From positions 1-25,124 of the forward strand of contig JBQTJM010000001.1 in NCBI GenBank assembly GCA_052387115.1: a stretch of 25,124 nucleotides of DNA. The letters run 5' to 3'. Origin of the DNA: JACCXJ01 sp052387115. Its GTDB lineage: Bacteria; Pseudomonadota; Gammaproteobacteria; JACCXJ01. The translations under genes and the position numbers were made by a program. This document shows, piece by piece, positions 12,806 through 21,415 of this stretch (its first letter is position 1; every line of letters begins with the position of its first letter). Under the pieces are notes generated by a model that worked only from the letters and a program-made list of their open reading frames with translations, was not told the DNA's origin and made no database searches.

Positions 12806-15217
12806 ATGAGCCACAAGATCCTTGTCCCCGTATTGCCGCTGCGCGACGTGGTGGTGTACCCCCACATGGTGATCCCTTTGTTCGTCGGTCGGCAAAGATC
12901 GGTGCGGGCGCTCGACCAGGCCATGGCCGGGAACAAACAGATCCTGCTGGTGGCCCAGAAAAGCGCGGCGGAGGACAACCCCGGGGCCGATGATATCCAT
13001 CGCATCGGTACGCTCTCCAACATCCTGCAGTTGCTGAAACTCCCGGACGGTACCGTCAAGGTATTGGTCGAGGGTGGCCGGCGTGCCCAGATCAAGGCCT
13101 TTGCGACCGGCACCGACAGCTATGCCTCGGAGATCGAGCTGCTCGAATCGCCGGACGTGGACGAGCGCGAGGTCGAGGTCCTGTCCCGGTCGGTGAAGGA
13201 GCAGTTCGAGCAATACGTCAAGCTCAACAAGAAGATCCCGGCGGAGATCGCCGCCACACTCACGGCCATCGACGATCCCGAACGGCTGTGCGACACCATC
13301 GCGGCCCACCTTGCGGTCAAGCTCGAGGAGAAGCAGAAGCTGCTCGAGACCGTCGACGTGCGGGTCCGTCTGGAGCACCTCCTGGGCGTGATCGAGTCCG
13401 AGATCGACCTCTTGGCCGTCGAAAAACGCCTGCGTGGTCGTGTCAAGCGCCAGATGGAGAAGAGCCAGCGCGAGTATTACTTGAACGAGCAGATGAAGGC
13501 CATCCAGAAGGAGCTCGGGGAGCTGGAAGAAGGGGGTAGTGAGCTCGACGAGCTGGCCAAGGCGGTGGAAAAGGCGGGGATGCCGAAAGACGCCAAGAAA
13601 CGCGCGCTGGCCGAGTTGCAGAAGCTCAAGATGATGTCACCGATGTCGGCCGAGGCCACCGTGGTGCGCAACTACGTCGACTGGATGGTCAACGTGCCAT
13701 GGAAGAAGCGCAGCAAGATCAGCCGCGATCTGGCGCAGGCCGAGGCGATCCTGGAAGAGGACCACTACGGCCTGGAAAAGGTCAAAGAACGGATATTGGA
13801 GTATCTCGCGGTTCAGCAGCGGGTCAAGCAATCCAAGGGTCCCATCCTATGTCTGGTCGGGCCTCCCGGCGTCGGCAAGACTTCGCTCGGGCGCTCCATT
13901 GCACGCGCCACCCACCGGACGTTCGTGCGCATGTCGCTAGGCGGGGTGCGTGACGAGGCCGAGATCCGCGGGCATCGCCGCACCTACGTGGGTTCGATGC
14001 CGGGCAAGATATTGCAGGTGATGGCCAAGGGCGGGACCAAGAACCCGCTCCTGCTCTTGGATGAGATCGACAAGATCTCGGCCGATTTCCGCGGCGATCC
14101 GGCCTCGGCCTTGCTCGAGGTCCTGGACCCCGAGCAAAACCACACCTTCAACGATCATTATCTCGAGGTGGATTACGACCTCTCCGAGGTGATGTTCGTG
14201 ACCACCGCCAACACGCTGAACATCTCCCCGCCGCTGCTCGACCGCATGGAGGTCATCCGGATCCCGGGCTACACCGAGGACGAGAAGGTCAATATCGCGC
14301 GAAATTATTTGATACCGAAGCAGATCACGAGCAACGGCCTCAAGGATGCCGAGATCCACATCGCGGAAGCGGCGATACGCGACATCATCCGCTATTACAC
14401 CCGCGAGGCGGGCGTCCGCAACCTGGAGCGGGAGATCGCCAATATCTGCCGGAAGGTGGTCAAACAGGTGCTCCTCAAACCCGCGGAGCGGGCCGTGGCG
14501 ATCACCGCGCGCGGTCTGGAAAAGCTTTTGGGCGTCAAGCGCTTCCGCTTCGGGCTCGCCGAGGAAGAAGACCGCGTCGGACAGGTGACGGGTCTGGCGT
14601 GGACCGAGGTCGGCGGGGATCTATTGACCATCGAGGCCGCGATCGTCCCCGGCAAGGGTCGCGAGACCTACACCGGGCAGCTCGGCGAGGTCATGCAGGA
14701 ATCCATCAAGGCGGCGATGACCGTGGTGCGCAGCCGCGCCAGGAGCCTCGGCATCGATGCGGCGTTCTACCGCAAATACGACGTGCATTTCCATGTCCCC
14801 GAGGGGGCGACACCCAAAGATGGCCCGAGTGCCGGGGTGGCGATGTGCACGGCGCTGGTATCGGCGCTGAGCGGGATCCGGGTGCGATCGAGCGTGGCGA
14901 TGACGGGCGAGATCACGCTGCGGGGCGAGATCCTGCCCATCGGGGGGCTCAAGGAAAAACTGCTGGCCGCGCTGCGCGGGGGCATCAAGACCGTGTTGAT
15001 CCCCGCGGAGAATGAGCGCGAGCTGGCCGAGATCCCCAAAAACATCCGGCAGCATCTCGATATTCGACCGGTCACCTGGATCGAAGAGGTACTGGCCTTG
15101 GCCTTACAGCGCGTGCCGGAGCCGGCGGCCAAGCCGGCAGCAGAATCCCGCGACGCCTTGGTCCCCCCGGAGACGCCGGCGGCCGAGCCTGACACGGACC
15201 AGATCCGGCATCACTGA
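12806..15217 (+). CDS. lon: Lon ATP-dependent protease
   Basis: Lon degrades damaged and regulatory proteins as a single-chain hexamer. The 803-residue product has the N-terminal substrate domain from ILVPVLPLRDVVVYPHMVIP, a coiled-coil-rich linker, Walker A GPPGVGKTS near residue 352, Walker B LLLLDEIDK near 415, and the C-terminal protease domain with the Ser675-Lys718 dyad (PKDGPSAGVA; GGLKEKLLAA), spaced 43 residues apart as in E. coli. The tail is enriched in Ala, Pro and Glu. The stop lies in a short direct repeat (CACTGACCG at 15212 and 15225). A heat-shock promoter precedes it. Confidence 0.98.
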   Translation: MSHKILVPVLPLRDVVVYPHMVIPLFVGRQRSVRALDQAMAGNKQILLVAQKSAAEDNPGADDIHRIGTLSNILQLLKLPDGTVKVLVEGGRRAQIKAFATGTDSYASEIELLESPDVDEREVEVLSRSVKEQFEQYVKLNKKIPAEIAATLTAIDDPERLCDTIAAHLAVKLEEKQKLLETVDVRVRLEHLLGVIESEIDLLAVEKRLRGRVKRQMEKSQREYYLNEQMKAIQKELGELEEGGSELDELAKAVEKAGMPKDAKKRALAELQKLKMMSPMSAEATVVRNYVDWMVNVPWKKRSKISRDLAQAEAILEEDHYGLEKVKERILEYLAVQQRVKQSKGPILCLVGPPGVGKTSLGRSIARATHRTFVRMSLGGVRDEAEIRGHRRTYVGSMPGKILQVMAKGGTKNPLLLLDEIDKISADFRGDPASALLEVLDPEQNHTFNDHYLEVDYDLSEVMFVTTANTLNISPPLLDRMEVIRIPGYTEDEKVNIARNYLIPKQITSNGLKDAEIHIAEAAIRDIIRYYTREAGVRNLEREIANICRKVVKQVLLKPAERAVAITARGLEKLLGVKRFRFGLAEEEDRVGQVTGLAWTEVGGDLLTIEAAIVPGKGRETYTGQLGEVMQESIKAAMTVVRSRARSLGIDAAFYRKYDVHFHVPEGATPKDGPSAGVAMCTALVSALSGIRVRSSVAMTGEITLRGEILPIGGLKEKLLAALRGGIKTVLIPAENERELAEIPKNIRQHLDIRPVTWIEEVLALALQRVPEPAAKPAAESRDALVPPETPAAEPDTDQIRHH

Positions 15218-15338
15218 CCGGCGCCACTGACCGATAGTGGCGACCACCGTTCCCTCAGCGCATCGAGACGATTACCGGCACCGCTGGCCGACCCGCAGCA
15301 TCCGCGGCTCTCGGCCCATTGCTGTCGATGTCGTTTGC

Positions 15339-15367
15339 TTGACGGGCGGCTGGCCTTTCGGTATAAA
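15339..15367 (+). promoter_or_regulatory. Sigma-70 promoter for hupB
   Basis: TTGACG (15339-15344), a 17-base spacer and TATAAA (15362-15367) fit the housekeeping consensus with one mismatch in each box. It lies in the 273-base gap between lon and hupB, giving a leader of roughly 115 bases before the hupB ATG. Nothing else gene-like is seen in that gap. Confidence 0.75.
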
Positions 15368-15490
15368 GGCTCGCCGCGTTGCCCGTCGTCCGGCAGAGGT
15401 GCCTCCTGCTTGGGCAGCGCTATCCCTCCTTTTATTAGGATGGGGTCTGGACATGATTCCGTCAGGTGACACTGCCGGGGAGCCAACACA

Positions 15491-15763
15491 ATGAATAAAG
15501 CGGAATTGATCGACGCCGTGGCCGGATCGGCAAATCTCACGAAGGTGGATGCCGGCAGGGCAGTCGACGCACTGGTGGATGTCATCGCCGGGGCGCTCAA
15601 GGGCGACGATGAGGTCATGCTCACCGGCTTCGGCACCTTCACGGTGCGCAAACGCGCGGCGCGCTCGGGGCGTAACCCGAGGACCGGCGACATCATCTCG
15701 ATCCCGGCTTCCAATCTCCCGGCCTTCAAACCTGGCAAGGCATTGCGGGATGCCGTAAACTAG
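15491..15763 (+). CDS. hupB: HU-beta DNA-binding protein
   Basis: HU is a small nucleoid protein that bends DNA as a dimer. The 90-residue product has the complete HU/IHF layout: the helical dimerisation part MNKAELIDAVA...LTKVDAGRAVDALV and the signature GFGTFTVRKRAARSGRNPRT with the DNA-intercalating Arg-Asn-Pro at the arm tip, then PAFKPGKALRDAVN. Position downstream of lon and upstream of ppiD identifies it as the HupB-type paralogue. Confidence 0.97.
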   Translation: MNKAELIDAVAGSANLTKVDAGRAVDALVDVIAGALKGDDEVMLTGFGTFTVRKRAARSGRNPRTGDIISIPASNLPAFKPGKALRDAVN

Positions 15764-15785
15764 CCCGGGCTGCGGGTGGGCCTTG

Positions 15786-15861
15786 GGGTGCTTAGCTCAG
15801 TTGGGAGAGCGTCGCCCTTACAAGGCGAAGGTCGGGGGTTCGAACCCCTCAGCACCCACCA
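15786..15861 (+). tRNA. tRNA-Val (anticodon UAC)
   Basis: A 76-base tRNA with acceptor GGGTGCT (15786-15792) pairing AGCACCC (15851-15857), A73 and an encoded CCA (15859-15861). The anticodon stem TCGCC/GGCGA encloses loop CTTACAA with anticodon TAC; the T-loop is GTTCGAA. Confidence 0.97.
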
Positions 15862-15873
15862 CATTGCCCCCTT

Positions 15874-15897
15874 GATGTAAACAGGGGATGTAAACAG
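15874..15897 (+). repeat. 13-bp tandem duplication in the tRNA spacer
   Basis: GATGTAAACAG occurs at 15874-15884 and again at 15887-15897, a period of 13 bp, in the 49-base spacer between tRNA-Val and tRNA-Asp. Confidence 0.8.
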
Positions 15898-15910
15898 CTT
15901 CGTGAACAGC

Positions 15911-15987
15911 GGAGTGGTAGTTCAGTCGGTTAGAATACCGGCCTGTCAAGCCGGGGGTCGCGGGTTCGAGTCCCGTCCACTCCGCCA
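15911..15987 (+). tRNA. tRNA-Asp (anticodon GUC)
   Basis: A 77-base tRNA with acceptor GGAGTGG (15911-15917) pairing CCACTCC (15977-15983), G73 (the Asp identity discriminator) and an encoded CCA (15985-15987). The anticodon stem CCGGC/GCCGG encloses CTGTCAA with anticodon GTC. Probably processed from the same precursor as tRNA-Val. Confidence 0.97.
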
Positions 15988-16094
15988 TTACCTCACTGCC
16001 GCCACGCTGTCCCACATCCGGAACCTCATGGCCGGCGACCCTAGGCGCTGATCTCCCCCACCGCCGATCCGCCACACCCGACCCGCAATACCCA

Positions 16095-18002
16095 ATGTTA
16101 CAGAGCCTCCGCGATCACGCCCATGGGCTTCTCTTCTGGATCATCGCCATCCTGATCTGCATCCCGTTCGCGCTCGTGGGCGTCAACGAATACGTCAGTG
16201 CCGTATCCGAGGTGATCGTCGCGGAAGTGAACGGCGACGAACTGGAGCTCAAGGAATTTCAGCAGGGCTACCAGAGTTATCGCCAGCAGCTCCAGTCGCT
16301 CTTCGGCGGGCAGATCCCGGCGGCCTTCAACGAAGAACGCCTCAAAGAGCAGTCGTTGAACCAGATGGTCACGGCGCTCCTGGAGCAGCAGACCGCCGCC
16401 CAGGCCGGGATGCGCGTCGGCGATCGGGAGGTCAGCCGGGCGATCCAGTCCGTGCCTGCCTTTCAACGCGACGGCAAGTTCGCGCGTGACCTCTACGAGC
16501 GCCAGCTCGAGGCCAACGGAATGACGACGGTGGTATACGAAGAAAGGAAGCGGCGCGATCTCGTGACCGAGCAGCTTCGACAGGCCGTAGCGGACACCGC
16601 GTTCGTGAGCAAGAAAGACGCGGATTGGGTGGCCGCCGGCGACGCAGAGAAGCGCGCAATCGCCTATATCAAATTGTCCGCCGAGCCGGTAAAGGCGGCG
16701 CTCCAGATCAAGGATGAGGACGTTCTCGCCTACTATGAGAAACACCGGGATCGGTACATGAGCCCGGAGTTGGTCAAGATCCTCTACCTCGAGCTGTCGC
16801 TCGGGGACATGGCCAAGGACGTCGCGGTCAACGAGGACGCCGTCAAGGCCTATTACGACGCTCATGCGGCGAATTTCACCGTCCCCGAACAGCGCAGGGC
16901 CCGGCATATCTTGATCCAGCTCACCAGAGACGCGCCGGCGGGCGACGAGGCGGCGGCGCGCACGCGGGCCCTGGAGATCCTGGGCCAGGCCAGGAGCGGC
17001 CAGTCCTTCGAGACGCTCGCCAGGGAGCGTTCGGAAGACCTCGGATCCAAGGCCCAGGGTGGCGATCTCGGGTTTTTCGGCCAGGGGGTCATGGACCCCG
17101 CCTTCGACAAAGCCGTATTCGAGATGAAGCCGGGTGAGCTTTCCGAACCGGTGCGCAGCCGCTTTGGCTATCACATCATCCGCCTGGAGGAGATCAAGGC
17201 CGGCAGCACCAAAGGTTTCGATGAGGCCCGCGCCGACGTAGAAAAGGCCTATCGGCGCGAGCACGCGGAGCGCCAGTTCTTCGATCAGGCCGAACAGCTC
17301 GCCACGCTCGCCTTCGAAAATCCGGATACCCTGGAGGTCACCGCCAAACAGCTCGGGTTGTCGGTACAAGAGAGCGATTTCTTTCCGCGCACCGGGGGCG
17401 CGGGGATCGCCGGGCAGGAAAAGGTGTTCGACGCAGCCTTCAGCCCGGAAGTCCTGGAGGAACGCGGGAATAGCGAGGTACTCGACCTCGGGGATGACCG
17501 CGCGCTGGTGTTGCGGGTCAAGGAACACCGGCCGGCCGAGCGGCGCAAGCTCGACGAGGTGCGCAGGGAGATCGTCTCCACCATCCAGTCCGAGAAGGCC
17601 AAGGCCATGACGGAGGAACGCGGCAAGGCCCTGCTCAAGCGCCTCCAAGACGGTGAAGACCGCGCCAAGCTGGCTGCCGCCGAGAAGCTCGAATGGAAAG
17701 ACGTGCCCGATCTCGATCGCCGAACGGATCAGGTGGATCCCGCGCTCAGGCACAGCGCCTTTCGCCTGCCGCGCCCCGCCGGGACCGGTCCGAGCTACGG
17801 TGGCGTGGCGTTGAATGGCGGAGACTATGCCCTCATCGCTGTCCTCGGCGTGACGGATGGGGACCCGGGCAAGCTGACCGACAAGGAGCGGCAGGACACT
17901 CGCGAGCGCCTGCAGCGCGCCGCGAGCGACGCCGCGTGGCAGGATTTCATCGCCGGCCTGCGCGCGAATGCCGACATTGCGATCTTCAAGGACAAACTGT
18001 GA
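16095..18002 (+). CDS. ppiD: PpiD-type periplasmic chaperone / SurA-family foldase
   Basis: PpiD is an inner-membrane-anchored periplasmic chaperone near the Sec translocon that helps newly exported proteins fold. The 635-residue product starts MLQSLRDHAHGLLFWIIAIL, with one membrane anchor (about residues 12-31), followed by a SurA-like N-terminal chaperone region, a parvulin PPIase domain (about residues 265-366, RRARHILIQL to GYHIIRLEEI, with GGDLGFFGQGVMDPAF), and a C-terminal SurA-like half. Length agrees with E. coli PpiD (623). The position after hupB is canonical. No strong ribosome binding site is visible before the ATG. Confidence 0.94.
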   Translation: MLQSLRDHAHGLLFWIIAILICIPFALVGVNEYVSAVSEVIVAEVNGDELELKEFQQGYQSYRQQLQSLFGGQIPAAFNEERLKEQSLNQMVTALLEQQTAAQAGMRVGDREVSRAIQSVPAFQRDGKFARDLYERQLEANGMTTVVYEERKRRDLVTEQLRQAVADTAFVSKKDADWVAAGDAEKRAIAYIKLSAEPVKAALQIKDEDVLAYYEKHRDRYMSPELVKILYLELSLGDMAKDVAVNEDAVKAYYDAHAANFTVPEQRRARHILIQLTRDAPAGDEAAARTRALEILGQARSGQSFETLARERSEDLGSKAQGGDLGFFGQGVMDPAFDKAVFEMKPGELSEPVRSRFGYHIIRLEEIKAGSTKGFDEARADVEKAYRREHAERQFFDQAEQLATLAFENPDTLEVTAKQLGLSVQESDFFPRTGGAGIAGQEKVFDAAFSPEVLEERGNSEVLDLGDDRALVLRVKEHRPAERRKLDEVRREIVSTIQSEKAKAMTEERGKALLKRLQDGEDRAKLAAAEKLEWKDVPDLDRRTDQVDPALRHSAFRLPRPAGTGPSYGGVALNGGDYALIAVLGVTDGDPGKLTDKERQDTRERLQRAASDAAWQDFIAGLRANADIAIFKDKL

Positions 18003-18082
18003 GGCATGTCATCGGCCACCCACCGACGCCAATGTGTGCTACCTTACGCGCCGACAGTTAGCAGTTCGGCACAGGAGAGAAA

Positions 18083-18604
18083 ATGAGAGCTTATATTCGC
18101 TGGGCATTAGTAGGCGGTATCGGCGTGGGCTTGGCGGCCTGCGGCGAGGGCGGCGGCACGACTGCGTCGAGCGCCGACGCCTTCAAGGTCAAGGGCGTGT
18201 GGGAAGCCGAGTTTCCCGACAAGACCGATGCCGCGGGGACATTGAAGTCCAAGGGCAAGGTGACTTTCTCGGACGATGGCTACACCTATTCGTGGTACAA
18301 GAAGCTCGTCGGCCCGGACAACGCCACGGTCTATGATTGGACCGAGACCGCGCGGGAGACCGGCAGTTCCTCCTTCGCGCCGGACTATATGGAGTGGACC
18401 GCCGATTCCTTCGGCGAGGCCGACTTCAACGACGGTACCAAGGCCTGGGGCAATGTCGGGATGAAGTCGTCGAAGAACGAGTATGCGATCCAGTACACGG
18501 TGGAGGGCGGCAAGTTGACCCTCAAGGAAGACATCAACCTGGATGGCGACTTCGACGATGTCTTCGAGTCCGCCGAGACCATGACCTATACCAAGATCAA
18601 CTGA
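18083..18604 (+). CDS. Small lipoprotein of unknown function
   Basis: A 173-residue protein with a short type II signal peptide: a membrane core ending in the lipobox Leu17-Ala-Ala-Cys20, so the mature protein should start with a lipid-modified Cys20 followed by GEGGG. Cys+1 is Gly, not Asp, which favours the outer membrane. The mature part is rich in Trp, Tyr and acidic residues and looks like a small beta-rich domain. Near the end, DINLDGDFDD resembles an EF-hand or dockerin-type calcium loop. I do not recognise the family. AGGAGAG lies about seven bases before the ATG. The final codons and stop are the first unit of a tandem repeat. Confidence 0.8.
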   Translation: MRAYIRWALVGGIGVGLAACGEGGGTTASSADAFKVKGVWEAEFPDKTDAAGTLKSKGKVTFSDDGYTYSWYKKLVGPDNATVYDWTETARETGSSSFAPDYMEWTADSFGEADFNDGTKAWGNVGMKSSKNEYAIQYTVEGGKLTLKEDINLDGDFDDVFESAETMTYTKIN

Positions 18605-18678
18605 CGGGCAAGATCAAACTGATGGGCAAGATCAACTGACGGGCAAGATCAACTGATGGGCAAGATCAACTGACGAGC
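18593..18678 (+). repeat. 17-bp tandem repeat (five copies) over the lipoprotein stop
   Basis: Five units of AAGATCAACTGACGGGC run from 18593 to 18678; the second has one extra A, and the second and fourth read GATGGGC for GACGGGC. The first unit encodes the last residues (KIN) and the TGA of the lipoprotein gene, and every later unit repeats a TGA. The rest of the gap to opgH holds the structured repeat at 18736-18803. Confidence 0.95.
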
Positions 18679-18735
18679 CCGACGCACAATCCCCCCTTTT
18701 CGAGGGCCCCCTTGTGAAAAAGCCGTAATGTCTTC

Positions 18736-18803
18736 GTAGGGGCGACCCTCGTGGTCGCCCTTTGGGGCAGGTCCTTTGGGGCAGGCACAAGGTCTGCCCC
18801 TAC
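18736..18803. repeat. Bounded inverted-repeat element between convergent genes
   Basis: GTAGGGGC (18736-18743) and GCCCCTAC (18796-18803) are perfect 8-bp terminal inverted repeats. Between them are two hairpins: GGGCGACC/GGTCGCCC (18740-18760, loop CTCGT) and GGGGCAG/CTGCCCC (18778-18800). A 14-bp direct repeat CCTTTGGGGCAGG starts at 18759 and 18773. It sits exactly between the convergent lipoprotein and opgH genes, so it could serve as a two-way transcription stop, or be a small non-autonomous mobile repeat. Confidence 0.65.
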
Positions 18804-18847
18804 ATCTCTACATCATCGTCCGCCGGCGCACTGATAGACGGGCGCGT

Positions 18848-21415
18848 TCAGGCCGCGGCGAGCACGGGTGTCTCCGTCTCCGCATCCATCGGTTCCTCGC
18901 TCCAGGTCAGGGTATGGAGCAGACACAGCGTCTCGGGATCGGAGATGAGCCAGCGTTTCTCACCTTGTGTGAGGCTCTCGGGACCGTCTTCCAAGAGCTG
19001 GTAGATCAGCATGCGCAGGTGATAGCGCTGGCGCTTGCCGAGCCGCCGCTCGGGGAGCAACGCCATGTGCAAGGCATTGACCGCGGGCTCGATGAGCACG
19101 CGTTTGGTACCCGGGCGACCCGCCCCGGCGGCGGGGGCCAGGGCGCCGATGTGTCCGAGTACACGCGCCGTTACCGCCGGCGGGTGGCTCTCGACCGGCG
19201 TCAGGAACAACCCGCGCTCCAAGGCCCAGCGGCCCACCCCCACGCGGCTCGAAACCATCGACAAAGGTATCGAGAGCCACAGACCGGCCAGGACCGGGGT
19301 CAACCACCAGAAGACCTCCGGGATCCACAGGAAACTCACGAGGCCCGCTACGATCCCAAGGCACGTCTGGCCACCATGGGCGCGGGCCGCATCTCGAAGG
19401 CCCAGCGCGTGCTCCCCGCGTTGCTGGGCCGGCCAGCCGATGCTGCGTCGGAGCAGGATCGCGAGCACGAACTTGCTTTGATAAAGCATGAGGATGGGGG
19501 CGGTCAGGGCCGAGAACAGCGTCTCTAGCAACACCCCGATGCCGAGCCTGGTGTAGCCCCCATAGGCGCGCGTCAGCGCCGGGCGCCCCCACGCGAGCAG
19601 GAGCCCGAACAGCTTGGGGAGAAACAGCATCGCCAGGGTGACGGCCATGACCGTGGTCATCTCGACGGCATAGGACTCCGGCCACACCGGGAGCAGGTTG
19701 TCGGCGAAGAAATAGACCGGCTCGGTCTGCGCCTGCACATAGGCCTCGACCCCGGTGATCAAGAGGAACAGGCACCAGAGTGGCGATGACAGGTAGGACA
19801 TCAATCCCATCCCGAGGTGCAAGCGGCTCATGGCCTTGAAGCCGCGTGCGAACACGAGCCGCAGGTGCTGGAGGTTGCCCTGGCACCAGCGCCGGTCGCG
19901 CTTGGCGTAGTCGATGAGGGTCGGAGGCAGCTCCTCGAAGCTCCCAGAGAGATCCGGGGCGAGCCACAGCTCGTAGCCGGCGCGACGGAGGAGCGCGGCC
20001 TCGATGAAGTCGTGACTCAGGACCTCGCCGCCGAACGGCTCGCGCCCCGGCAGGCGTGGCAGACCGCAATGCCGGGCGAAGGCCGAAACGCGGATGATGG
20101 CGTTGTGGCCCCAGGAGTTACCGTCGGCCATCTGCCAAAAGGCCAGACCGTGGCTGAACATCGAGCCGTAAAGGCTGGCCGCGAACTGCAGGATGCGGGC
20201 GAACAGCGATTCGCGGTGGATGGGGAGCGGCGGCGACTGTATCAAGGCCACGCGCTCGTTGGCCTCCATGAGACCCACCATCCTGATCACGGTCTCTGCG
20301 TCCATCAGGCTGTCGGCATCCAAGACCACCATATAGCGATAACGCCCGCCCCAGCGGCGGACGAATTCCGCGATATTGCCGGCTTTCTTGGCGGTGTTGT
20401 CCTCGCGATTGCGGTAGAAGATCCGCCCGTGGGCATTCAGGTCGCGGGTCGTCTGGTACCACAGGACCTCCTCTTCGACCCAGGTATCGGGGTCGCGCGT
20501 GTCGCTCAACACGAAGAGCTCGAAGTGCTGCAAGAGCCCGGTCTCGCGCAAGGTTTCATACATGGCCCGGATCCCGGCAAAGACTCGCATCGGGTCCTCG
20601 TTGTAGGCGGGCATGACGAGCGCCGTTCGCAGCCCTGGGTCCCACTGGGAGGGCGGCCTCCCCGTTCGCCTCGCCGAATCGATGGACTCGCGGTCGCCTC
20701 CACGAAGCAACACGGCGAAGCCGATGCCGGCGGTCCAGAACGCGGCGCTGATCCAGACGATCAAGAGCGTGTAGAGGACCAGCAAGAGCAGCTCGAGCGG
20801 TGTGATCCCATCCTTCTGAAACACGCTCGTGAGCAGGCCCACCGCCATCAGGGTGGTCATCCCCACCAGCATGAAGTACAGCGCCCGCCGCAACACCGGC
20901 CGGGTAGCGCCGGCGGCGCCGGGACCGATCGCCGGGCCGCCCCCGCGCGCCCGCCCCGACCCGATACCGAGGTCCTGCTCCGGCACCTCCATGGGCGCCT
21001 CCTGCGGTGTCGCCTGCGCGTAGGATCGCTCGCGTGCGCTCCACGAGACCTCGCTCGCGCCCGTCGGACCGTGCCCTTCGCCGGCCTCGGCCAGAAGCGC
21101 GGCACGCGCCCGGCCGAGTTGCTGGGGACTCGGGTTCTTCGGCAACCCGAAAACGCGCGTGAGCCAGCCGTCGTGGCACCGGCGTGCCTCCTCGATGGCA
21201 CGGCGGCCGAGCTCATCGGGCTGGCGCGCCCGTAGGCGCGCACGCCCCACGCTCTCTGCGGCGAGCGCCTCACGCTCCGTGGCGTCCCCATGACCGAGCT
21301 GTCGAAGATAGGCCACGACGCGCCTGTGCGCGTCCGTCGCAGGATCGGGCTGAGTATGGGGGCGCGCCGCCGGCTCCCCGGTCTCCCTGACGTCCAGGGC
21401 CATCGGATCGCTCAT
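18848..21415 (-). CDS. opgH: OpgH (MdoH), glucans biosynthesis glucosyltransferase
   Basis: OpgH is the inner-membrane family 2 glucosyltransferase that builds and exports the beta-1,2 glucan backbone of osmoregulated periplasmic glucans from UDP-glucose. The 855-residue protein has a long cytosolic N-terminus, membrane segments near residues 178-198 and 207-236, then the catalytic domain: TALVMPAYNEDP, VLSDTRDPDTW, VVLDADSLMDAETV, GGEVLSHDFIEAALLRRAGY and DRRWCQGNLQHLRL (the QxxRW-type block, here RDRRW), followed by several C-terminal membrane helices. The ATG at 21415 overlaps the opgG stop (TGATG); the open frame extends upstream into opgG but only as a shadow. Translational coupling with opgG is expected. 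Confidence 0.95.
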   Translation of the reverse strand: MSDPMALDVRETGEPAARPHTQPDPATDAHRRVVAYLRQLGHGDATEREALAAESVGRARLRARQPDELGRRAIEEARRCHDGWLTRVFGLPKNPSPQQLGRARAALLAEAGEGHGPTGASEVSWSARERSYAQATPQEAPMEVPEQDLGIGSGRARGGGPAIGPGAAGATRPVLRRALYFMLVGMTTLMAVGLLTSVFQKDGITPLELLLLVLYTLLIVWISAAFWTAGIGFAVLLRGGDRESIDSARRTGRPPSQWDPGLRTALVMPAYNEDPMRVFAGIRAMYETLRETGLLQHFELFVLSDTRDPDTWVEEEVLWYQTTRDLNAHGRIFYRNREDNTAKKAGNIAEFVRRWGGRYRYMVVLDADSLMDAETVIRMVGLMEANERVALIQSPPLPIHRESLFARILQFAASLYGSMFSHGLAFWQMADGNSWGHNAIIRVSAFARHCGLPRLPGREPFGGEVLSHDFIEAALLRRAGYELWLAPDLSGSFEELPPTLIDYAKRDRRWCQGNLQHLRLVFARGFKAMSRLHLGMGLMSYLSSPLWCLFLLITGVEAYVQAQTEPVYFFADNLLPVWPESYAVEMTTVMAVTLAMLFLPKLFGLLLAWGRPALTRAYGGYTRLGIGVLLETLFSALTAPILMLYQSKFVLAILLRRSIGWPAQQRGEHALGLRDAARAHGGQTCLGIVAGLVSFLWIPEVFWWLTPVLAGLWLSIPLSMVSSRVGVGRWALERGLFLTPVESHPPAVTARVLGHIGALAPAAGAGRPGTKRVLIEPAVNALHMALLPERRLGKRQRYHLRMLIYQLLEDGPESLTQGEKRWLISDPETLCLLHTLTWSEEPMDAETETPVLAAA

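Noticed and set aside
16098..17753. Long open frame on the minus strand opposite ppiD
   Set aside because: It mirrors a well-supported gene, has no recognisable domain, and such shadows are common in GC-rich coding sequence.
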